Positions 1 through 5,421 of a DNA stretch of 6,391 nucleotides are shown here, piece after piece. Position numbers and translations under genes: made by a program. The notes below the pieces were generated by a model that worked only from the letters and a program-made list of their open reading frames with translations, made no database searches and was not told where the DNA came from. Every line of letters begins with the position of its first letter. The first letter of the stretch is position 1. Source of the stretch: Propionibacteriaceae bacterium (GTDB lineage: Bacteria > Actinomycetota > Actinomycetes > Propionibacteriales > Propionibacteriaceae); NCBI GenBank assembly GCA_031268065.1, contig JAIRXX010000002.1, positions 1 to 6,391 of the forward strand, written 5' to 3'.

Positions 1-1
1 G

Positions 2-766
2 GATGGGACGGTCCAGGGGCTGTTCGAGATGCTCGCCATCCGCTATGTCGGCGCTGGCGTGGCGGCGAGCGCCATCGGCATGGACAAAGATTTGATGAAG
101 CGCTCAATGGCCGCTTGCGGATTGCCGGTGGGGCCGTGGGTGGCTTTCTCCAAGTCCGAATGGGAGCAAGATCGGCCCCGGCTGCTTGCCCAGCTAGCCG
201 AATTGGGCTATCCGGTATTCGTGAAGCCCGCTCGCGGTGGTTCGAGCGTCGGCATCTCCCGCGTCGGTGATCCCTCCGCTTTGGACGAAGCTGTCGCCGC
301 AGCTCAGCTCCACGATCCGAAAGTGATCGTGGAGAAAGGTTTGACCGGCTGCCGTGAGATAGAGGTGGCGGTGCTCGGCGGACGCGCTGGGGGCGCGCCG
401 AAGGCATCGCTGCCGGGTGAAATCATCGTTCACGACAAAGCCTCTTTCTACGATTTCAACGCCAAATACCTGCCCGATGAGCAAGTCAGCTTGGCGATAC
501 CCGCCGAACTCCCCGCCGAGGTGACGGCTGAATTGCGCGAATTGGCCGTCCGCACTTTCAAAGTGATGAATGTCGAAGGCTTGGCCAGAGTCGATCTTTT
601 CCTCTGCGACGACGCCAAGGCTTACGTCAACGAGCTGAACACCATGCCTGGGTTCACCAGCCTCTCCATGTTCCCGATGCTGTGGGAAGCCACCGGGCTG
701 GCCTATTCCGACCTCGTTGCGGAATTGATCGAATTGGCACTGGAACGTCCGCTGGGGCTGCGTTGA
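2..766 (+). CDS. ddl: D-alanine--D-alanine ligase, 5'-truncated by window edge
   Basis: This enzyme joins two D-alanines using ATP in the cytoplasm, supplying the D-Ala-D-Ala end of the peptidoglycan stem peptide. The frame is open from base 2 (DGTVQGLFEML...), so the ATG at 29 is an internal Met and not the start. The visible 254 residues are the central and C-terminal part of a protein normally about 350-370 residues long; roughly the first 100 are missing. Visible ATP-grasp features are VKPARGGSSVG (bases 221-253), the acidic EIEVAV strand, and the omega-loop segment FYDFNAKYL (446-472). The last carries the aromatic residue expected of a D-Ala rather than a D-lactate ligase. The family signature NELNTMPGFT (629-658) holds the metal-binding Glu/Asn, and RVDLF lies just before it. 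The stop TGA overlaps the thiL start by one base. Recognition as Ddl is firm; which paralog it is cannot be told. Confidence 0.95.
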   Translation, partial: DGTVQGLFEMLAIRYVGAGVAASAIGMDKDLMKRSMAACGLPVGPWVAFSKSEWEQDRPRLLAQLAELGYPVFVKPARGGSSVGISRVGDPSALDEAVAAAQLHDPKVIVEKGLTGCREIEVAVLGGRAGGAPKASLPGEIIVHDKASFYDFNAKYLPDEQVSLAIPAELPAEVTAELRELAVRTFKVMNVEGLARVDLFLCDDAKAYVNELNTMPGFTSLSMFPMLWEATGLAYSDLVAELIELALERPLGLR

Positions 767-1710
767 TGCCCGAGACCATCTCCGATGTGGGGGAGCATCC
801 GATGATCCAAAGGCTTACCGCTGGGCTGGCGGCGCATCCCCAAGTGCTGCTCGGTCCCGGAGACGACGCCGCCGTGTTGCGGATCGCAGGCGACGTCGTG
901 GTCTCCACAGACACGATGGTGGAGAACGTCCATTTCAAACGGGCCTGGTCTGCGGCAGAAGATGTGGGGCGCAAGGCGGTGGCGTCCGCAGTGGCCGATC
1001 TGGAAGCGATGGGCGCCCACCCAGTCGGCATAGTCATCGCGCTCAGCGTTCCCGCCTCCGAGACCACCGGGTGGATCGACGGCTTCCGACAGGGGGTGGC
1101 CAGTGAATGCGAACGCGCCGGATGCGCCTTGGTTGGCGGCGATCTGGCACGCAGTTCGGAGGTGGTCATCACCTGCACGGTGCTGGGCGAGTTGGAAGGC
1201 CGCGCCCCAGTAGGCAGAGCAGGCGCGTTGCCGGGGCAGGTGATTGCCTGCTGCGGCAATCTCGGCATGGCCGAAGCCGGGCTGGCGGTGCTGCGCCGGG
1301 GTTTCAGTTCGCCCGCCGCAGTGGTGCGGGCGCACCGTTTCCCCGATCCGCCCTATCGGCAGGGCGCTGTGGCCGCAGCAGCTGGCGCCACGGCGATGAT
1401 AGACATCTCTGACGGCTTGGTGGCCGATTTGGGGCATATCGCCCAAGCCAGCGCTGTGCAGCTCGAATTGGACTCCGCGCGGCTTCGGGCCAACGCGGAC
1501 CAGCAACGGGTCGCCGCCGCCCTGGGTGGCATCGATCCGGCGCAATTCATTCTCGCCGGGGGAGACGACCACGCGCTGGTGGCGACAATCGCCGCCGACC
1601 GGGTGCCGCAGGGGTGGTTTGCCATCGGCAAAGTCAGCGAGGGCGAACCCCGCGTCCTGGTGGATGGCCGGGAACCGACGCCGCTGGGCGGCTGGGACCA
1701 TTTCAAGTAG
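766..1710 (+). CDS. thiL: Thiamine-monophosphate kinase
   Basis: ThiL phosphorylates thiamine monophosphate with ATP to thiamine diphosphate, the active cofactor, in the last step of thiamine synthesis. The 314-residue protein has the usual family length and the AIRS-kinase fold motifs in order. These are ISDVGEHPMI near residue 5, GPGDDAAVL (30-38, Mg-ATP binding), STDTMVENVHF (47-57), the VASAVADLEAMGA segment (72-84), VGGD (123-126), MIDISDGLVADLG (211-223) and GGDDHALV (265-272). I chose the ATG at 766 because it gives the conserved N-terminus and forms a TGATG overlap with the ddl stop, suggesting translational coupling. The frame is open further upstream to an ATG at 682, but that would add 28 residues lying inside ddl that do not look like the family. 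The ddl-thiL neighbourhood is common in actinobacteria, where a DUF3515 gene often sits between them; none is present here. Confidence 0.94.
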   Translation: MPETISDVGEHPMIQRLTAGLAAHPQVLLGPGDDAAVLRIAGDVVVSTDTMVENVHFKRAWSAAEDVGRKAVASAVADLEAMGAHPVGIVIALSVPASETTGWIDGFRQGVASECERAGCALVGGDLARSSEVVITCTVLGELEGRAPVGRAGALPGQVIACCGNLGMAEAGLAVLRRGFSSPAAVVRAHRFPDPPYRQGAVAAAAGATAMIDISDGLVADLGHIAQASAVQLELDSARLRANADQQRVAAALGGIDPAQFILAGGDDHALVATIAADRVPQGWFAIGKVSEGEPRVLVDGREPTPLGGWDHFK

Positions 1711-1712
1711 CC

Positions 1713-1733
1713 CCGCAGGCCCCTCAGCTGCGG
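1713..1733 (+). terminator. Possible hairpin after thiL
   Basis: Two bases after the thiL stop, CCGCAG (1713-1718) and CTGCGG (1728-1733) form a perfect 6-bp inverted repeat with a 9-base loop. No T-tract follows on the + strand, so it is not a classical intrinsic terminator. Position between convergent genes is the main argument for a 3'-end role. Confidence 0.3.
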
Positions 1734-1752
1734 CGCGCTCCAGCCTGAAACG

Positions 1753-1768
1753 CCAAAGCGGGCTTTGG
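1753..1768 (-). terminator. Possible terminator hairpin after fabF
   Basis: CCAAAGC (1753-1759) and GCTTTGG (1762-1768) are perfect complements around two G bases; in practice this is a 6-bp stem with a 4-base loop. On the - strand it begins six bases after the fabF stop and is followed by a short, weak T run (CGTTTC). It is the best candidate for the end of the fab transcript and could also slow transcription from thiL. Confidence 0.4.
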
Positions 1769-1774
1769 GTGGGG

Positions 1775-3022
1775 CTAGCAGTTGGCGTTGGTGACGATTA
1801 CGGCGACGTTGTGGCCGCCGAAGCCGAAGGAATTGTTGACCGCAGCCAGATCACCGGCAGGCAAATCGCGGACCGCCGCCGCCACGTCGATGGGCAGGCC
1901 GGGTTCGGGGTCTTCCAGATTGATGGTGGGCGGCACTTTGCGGTCTCGCAGCGCCAACACGCAGGCCAACGTCTCCAGCGAGCCCGCGCCGCCGAGCAGA
2001 TGGCCGGTCATCGACTTGGTGGAAGTGACCACGACTGAATCCGCCGCCTGGCCGAAAGCCGATCTGATCGAATGCGCCTCGGTCAAATCTCCCTGCGGCG
2101 TGGACGTCCCGTGCGCGTTGACGTGCTTGATGTCGGCTGGTGACAGGTCGGCGTCGGCCAACGCCTTGACGACAGCCTGGGCTTGGCCCTCGCCGGAAGG
2201 CTCCGGCTGCACAATGTCGTGGGAATCCGAGGTGATGCCGGAACCGGCCAGCGTGCCGTAAATGTGGGCGCCTCGGGCCAGGGCGTGTTCCAGTGTCTCG
2301 ATTACGAGCACCGCTGAGCCTTCTGCCAGCACGAAGCCGTCCCGTCCCCGGTCCCAGGGGCGGGATGCCCGCTGCGGCTCGTCGTTGCGTCGGCTCAACG
2401 CCTGCATCTGGGCGAAAGCCGCGATGGGCAGCGGGTGGACAGTTGACTCGGTGCCGCCCACTACGGCGATGTCGCAACGGCCCAGTTGCAACCGGTCCAG
2501 GGCCAGCGAAATCGCCTCGTTGCTGGAAGCGCACGCCGAGACGGGGGCATGTACTCCGGCTTTGGCCCCCACAGCCAAGCCGACATTCGCCGCCGGGGCA
2601 TTGGCCATCAGCATCGGGATGGTGAAGGGGCTGACCCTTCTGGGGCCCTTCTCCTTCTGCACATCCCAATTGTCCAGCAGCGAATGCAGCCCGCCGATGC
2701 CGCTGGCGATAGACACCAGCAAGCGTTCCGGATCTACATCCCCGCTGCCCTCCCAGGTCATCCCGGCGTCGGTCCAGGCTTCCTTGGCGGCGATCAGCGC
2801 CAACTGGGTCGAACGGTCCAACCGCCTGGCCTTAACCCGGTCGATCCGCTCACTGGGATCGACCTTGACTTGGCCGGCGATTCGGACTGGAAGGTCCGCA
2901 GCCCAATCTTCGCTTATCAGGCTGACCCCGGACCGGCCTGCGAGCATGGCTTCCCAAGTGGAAGCCGCATCGCCACCCAGCGGTGTGGTGGCGCCAATCC
3001 CGGTGATGACTACGACAGCCAT
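1775..3022 (-). CDS. fabF: Beta-ketoacyl-ACP synthase II
   Basis: FabF condenses malonyl-ACP with a growing acyl-ACP, releasing CO2, in each elongation round of type II fatty acid synthesis. The 415 residues match the usual length. The thiolase-fold triad is complete: nucleophile Cys164 in VSACASSNEA, His304 in NAHGTSTPQGD and His341 in SMTGHLLGGAG. The C-terminal NNSFGFGGHN (396-405) is also present. The ATG at 3022 gives the typical start MAVVVITGIGATTPLGG. It lies three bases after the acpP stop, so translation is probably coupled; the only Shine-Dalgarno-like GAGG (3037-3040) is inside acpP and rather far, 14 bases away. It is the last gene of the fab cluster and converges on thiL. A polyketide-type ketosynthase is a formal alternative, but the context and absence of a chain-length-factor partner favour FabF. 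Confidence 0.95.
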   Translation of the reverse strand: MAVVVITGIGATTPLGGDAASTWEAMLAGRSGVSLISEDWAADLPVRIAGQVKVDPSERIDRVKARRLDRSTQLALIAAKEAWTDAGMTWEGSGDVDPERLLVSIASGIGGLHSLLDNWDVQKEKGPRRVSPFTIPMLMANAPAANVGLAVGAKAGVHAPVSACASSNEAISLALDRLQLGRCDIAVVGGTESTVHPLPIAAFAQMQALSRRNDEPQRASRPWDRGRDGFVLAEGSAVLVIETLEHALARGAHIYGTLAGSGITSDSHDIVQPEPSGEGQAQAVVKALADADLSPADIKHVNAHGTSTPQGDLTEAHSIRSAFGQAADSVVVTSTKSMTGHLLGGAGSLETLACVLALRDRKVPPTINLEDPEPGLPIDVAAAVRDLPAGDLAAVNNSFGFGGHNVAVIVTNANC

Positions 3023-3025
3023 GGT

Positions 3026-3268
3026 TTACTGGTTGGCCTCGATGAAGGCAACGGCGTCTCCCACCGTGATTAATTTCTTTGATTCCTCGTCGGGGATGGT
3101 GATGCCGAATGCCTCTTCGCAACCGACGATGATTTCCACCATCGCCAGTGAGTCAACGTCTAAGTCGTCTACGAAGGACTTGTCAAGCTGAACGTCTTCG
3201 GCTGGGGTGCCCACCACATCGTTGACAAGCTCGGCCAGCTTTTCCCGGATTTCTTCGGTTGTTGCCAT
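3026..3268 (-). CDS. acpP: Acyl carrier protein
   Basis: AcpP carries the growing acyl chain as a thioester on a 4'-phosphopantetheine arm and shuttles it among the soluble fatty acid synthase enzymes. The 80-residue acidic protein has the family length and the attachment motif DVDSLAMVE, with Ser40 as the modified residue. The helix-II recognition face (DSLAMVEIIVGCEEAFGI) is acidic, as expected for docking to ketosynthases and the malonyltransferase. The ATG at 3268 has a strong Shine-Dalgarno AGGAG seven bases upstream, the best in the window. It sits between the fabD-fabH fusion gene (33-base gap) and fabF (3-base gap). Leu66 is encoded by TTA (3071-3073), a rare codon in GC-rich actinobacteria and unusual in a gene expected to be highly expressed. 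Confidence 0.96.
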   Translation of the reverse strand: MATTEEIREKLAELVNDVVGTPAEDVQLDKSFVDDLDVDSLAMVEIIVGCEEAFGITIPDEESKKLITVGDAVAFIEANQ

Positions 3269-3301
3269 TATTTTTCTCCTTTGTGTTTCAAATTCAGTTT
3301 C
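3269..3301 (-). promoter_or_regulatory. A+T-rich acpP leader with strong ribosome binding site
   Basis: The 33 bases between the FabH stop and the acpP ATG contain only 9 G or C (27%), in a region that is otherwise strongly GC-rich. They include AAAGGAG with the AGGAG core at 3276-3280, seven bases before the ATG, followed by an A-rich run. The 5-mer GAAAC occurs twice, seven bases apart. Such an unstructured A-rich site should favour efficient initiation on acpP relative to the preceding enzyme. This functional reading is inference. Confidence 0.6.
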
Positions 3302-5293
3302 TCAGGGCAGGGTGACGACCTGGCCCGCATAGACCAGCCCAGCCCCAAACCCGATGATGAGGGCTGTCTGCCCTGATTTCGCCTGGCCGCTGGCCAGCAA
3401 TTCGTCCATCGCAATCGGGATGGACGCCGCCGAGTTGTTGCCGTATTTCGTGATGGAACGGGCCACAGTGACATGCTCGGGCAGTTTCAGATAGCGCAAC
3501 ATGGTGTCGGTGATCCGATTGTTGGCCTGGTGGGGGATGAAAACGTCAAGTTCTTCGGCGGTGATCCCGGCTGCCTCCAAGGCGCGTTTGGCGGCGACGG
3601 CGATATAGGAGGTGGCCCACTTGAACACGGCTTGGCCGTTCATTCCGATCACCGGCGGCTTGCCTGCCAGCACCGCCTGCTCCCAATCCGCGCTCTGCCA
3701 GATGACTTCGTATTGGCTCCCGTCGGAACCCCAGACCACCGGTCCGATCCCATTCACCTGGGCAGGCCCGACGACTGCCGCGCCCGCGCCGTCAGCGAAG
3801 AGGAAGGCGGTCGAACGGTCAGTGATATCAGTCAACCGGCTCAGCGTCTCAGCGCCGATGACGACGATGTTGCGCACATGCCCAGCCCGGACCAATGCCT
3901 CGGCCTGGGCGATTCCGTAGCAGAATCCGGCGCAGGCGGCGGAAATGTCGTAGGCCACCGCGTCGCTCAGCCCCAATTCGGCAGCCAACAGCGGGGCCAA
4001 CGCCGGGGTCTGGTAGTAGTGGGAGACGGTGGAGACGATCAGCCCGTCAATGTCGCTGAGGCCCAGCCCGGACTTGGCGATGGCTTGGCGGGCGGCGGTG
4101 AGCGCCAACGAGCGCAAGTCTTCGCCCTCGCCGATCCAACGGCGCTGCTTGATCCCGGTGCGCTTGGTGATCCATTCGTCGCTGGAATCGATGAATTGGC
4201 ACATGTATTGGTTGTCCAACACCCGTGATGGCACCGCCGAGCCGACCGAGATGATCTTGGCGTAAGGCGCACCGCTATGGGACGTGGACGCGGACAGCAC
4301 GGCCTGCGCGGCGCGGGGCATGCCTGATTTTTGCGCCGCTTTGGCAACACTGGCGCCGGCAGACTTGGCGTCGGCGTGGCGGGCGATGAAGTCGCGGGCC
4401 TGGTCCAACTGGTCGGGGGTGTTGAGGGCGAATGTCTCAACGCCTTCCAGATTGCGCTTTGCCATCCCAGCCAGCGTGCCTGCCGGGGGCAATTCGAGCA
4501 GCCCGGTCACCCCCAGTTCAGCCATCGTCTGCAGGCACAGATCCCAACGCACCGGTTGGGCGACTTGGTTGACCAGCCTGGCCAGGAACGCCTGTCCTTG
4601 CGCCACTGCCTGGCCGTCGAAATTGCTGAGCAGCTTCGTCTGCGGATCGGCGGCGCCGATTGCTTTGGCCAATACGGCGAGTTTGGCGAGCGCGGGTTCC
4701 ATGTGCTCGGTGTGGAAGGCGCCGGCCACGCTGAGCGGGATGAGCCGCGCCCGAGCTGGCGGATTCGCCGACAGGGCTTCGAGCTGGGCGAGGGTGCCTG
4801 CGGCAACCACCTGTCCGGCCCCATTGTGGTTGGCGGCGGTCAACCCCGCTGCCGCGATGGCGTCCAAGACAGCTTGCGGCTCGCCGCCGACCACAGCGGT
4901 CATCGCCGTGGGTTGGTTGGCTGCCGCCCGCGCCATCTGCTCGCCGCGCTCGCGCACGAATACCATCGCCTGCTCAGCGGAAAGCACCCCGCTGAGCACG
5001 GCGGCGGTGATCTCGCCGACGCTGTGTCCAGCGGCCAGATCGACGGCTGCCGCCGGACTGCCCGCACCGAAGAGCGCTTTGAGCGCGCACAATCCCGCCG
5101 CGACCAGCAGCGGTTGCGCAATGGCGGTGTCCTTGATGGTGTCGGCGTCGGCTTGGGAGCCGTAATGCGCCAAGTCCAGTCCGGCAACCGCACCCAGCCA
5201 ATTCAGCTCGGCGCCGACGGAATCGTCGGCGATCCACGGGATCAGGAATCCTGGGGTCTGTGCGCCTTGGCCTGGCGCCACTATTGCAAGCAC
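3302..5293 (-). CDS. fabD-fabH: Fused malonyl-CoA:ACP transacylase / beta-ketoacyl-ACP synthase III (FabD-FabH)
   Basis: One 663-residue frame encodes two enzymes that are usually separate. Residues 1 to about 306 are FabD, which moves malonyl from CoA to ACP. They contain APGQGAQ with Gln9, nucleophile Ser91 in GHSVGE, Arg116 in RERGEQM, catalytic His194 in GAFHTEHM, QPVRW, and ELPPAGTLAGMAKR near the end. Residues about 307-343 are an Ala/Ser-rich linker. Residues about 344-663 are FabH, which starts chains by condensing an acyl-CoA with malonyl-ACP. This half has DSSDEWITKRTGI, Cys454 in AACAG, His588 in PHQAN, Asn619 in YGNNSAAS and the C-terminal GFGAGLVYAGQV. HYYQTPALAP places Thr429 at the position of the primer-pocket Thr of mycobacterial FabH (E. 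coli has Phe), so a pocket unlike that of E. coli is plausible. The start is GTG at 5293: an in-frame TAG lies three bases upstream, and the resulting MLAIVAPGQGAQ fits FabD. An AGAGG directly abuts the GTG, an unusually short spacing. Both halves look complete and active. Confidence 0.93.
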   Translation of the reverse strand: MLAIVAPGQGAQTPGFLIPWIADDSVGAELNWLGAVAGLDLAHYGSQADADTIKDTAIAQPLLVAAGLCALKALFGAGSPAAAVDLAAGHSVGEITAAVLSGVLSAEQAMVFVRERGEQMARAAANQPTAMTAVVGGEPQAVLDAIAAAGLTAANHNGAGQVVAAGTLAQLEALSANPPARARLIPLSVAGAFHTEHMEPALAKLAVLAKAIGAADPQTKLLSNFDGQAVAQGQAFLARLVNQVAQPVRWDLCLQTMAELGVTGLLELPPAGTLAGMAKRNLEGVETFALNTPDQLDQARDFIARHADAKSAGASVAKAAQKSGMPRAAQAVLSASTSHSGAPYAKIISVGSAVPSRVLDNQYMCQFIDSSDEWITKRTGIKQRRWIGEGEDLRSLALTAARQAIAKSGLGLSDIDGLIVSTVSHYYQTPALAPLLAAELGLSDAVAYDISAACAGFCYGIAQAEALVRAGHVRNIVVIGAETLSRLTDITDRSTAFLFADGAGAAVVGPAQVNGIGPVVWGSDGSQYEVIWQSADWEQAVLAGKPPVIGMNGQAVFKWATSYIAVAAKRALEAAGITAEELDVFIPHQANNRITDTMLRYLKLPEHVTVARSITKYGNNSAASIPIAMDELLASGQAKSGQTALIIGFGAGLVYAGQVVTLP
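4265..4375 (-). other. Interdomain linker of the FabD-FabH fusion
   Basis: This stretch encodes about 37 residues (roughly 307-343) between the last FabD helix (DQARDFIARHA) and the first FabH strand (YAKIISVGSAVPS). It is rich in Ala and Ser with scattered Lys, lacks catalytic motifs, and has no in-frame stop. An ATG at 4321 (Met325) could in principle start a separate 339-residue FabH. However, only a CAGG two bases or less upstream resembles a Shine-Dalgarno, which is badly placed. Its composition fits a flexible tether, possibly the former intergenic region now translated. Boundaries are approximate. Confidence 0.6.
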
Positions 5294-5421
5294 CCTCTAA
5301 GCGTTGCGTGAAATCAATCCAGATGTGGCCTTGACCACCACGAAAGGTATTGCGGGGCTTTGTGGATTTCCTACAACGCCTTGGGTGCTACGGCGGCGTG
5401 GGCGGGCTAGCGGGGACGCGC
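5294..5421 (-). promoter_or_regulatory. fasR-fabD intergenic region, likely regulatory
   Basis: This 128-bp gap is the longest non-coding stretch in the window and separates the regulator from its presumed target operon, both read on the - strand. In the S. coelicolor cluster with the same order, FasR activates the fab operon, so an operator or promoter is expected here. An inverted repeat GTGG-N6-CCAC lies at 5325-5338. I see no convincing -35/-10 pair and no clear terminator for the regulator. The half near fabD is more A+T-rich than the half near the regulator. Confidence 0.4.

Noticed and set aside
682..765. Upstream ATG giving thiL a 28-residue N-terminal extension
   Set aside because: The extension lies inside ddl and is unlike the family; the ATG at 766 restores the conserved N-terminus and overlaps the ddl stop.
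703..1701. 332-codon open frame opposite thiL
   Set aside because: It mirrors thiL on the opposite strand with a Gly/Arg/His-rich product lacking any family motif; long antisense frames are expected in GC-rich genes.
3473..4228. 251-codon + strand frame opposite the FabH half
   Set aside because: It lies wholly inside the well-supported FabH coding region and its translation shows no recognisable domain.
4331..5311. 326-codon + strand frame opposite the FabD half
   Set aside because: Low-complexity Gly/Arg/Gln-rich product antisense to a gene with intact catalytic motifs; a shadow frame.
5344..5376. Promoter-like TTGTAG (5371-5376) with TACCTT (5344-5349) on the - strand
   Set aside because: The 21-base spacing is too long and both hexamers are only partial matches.
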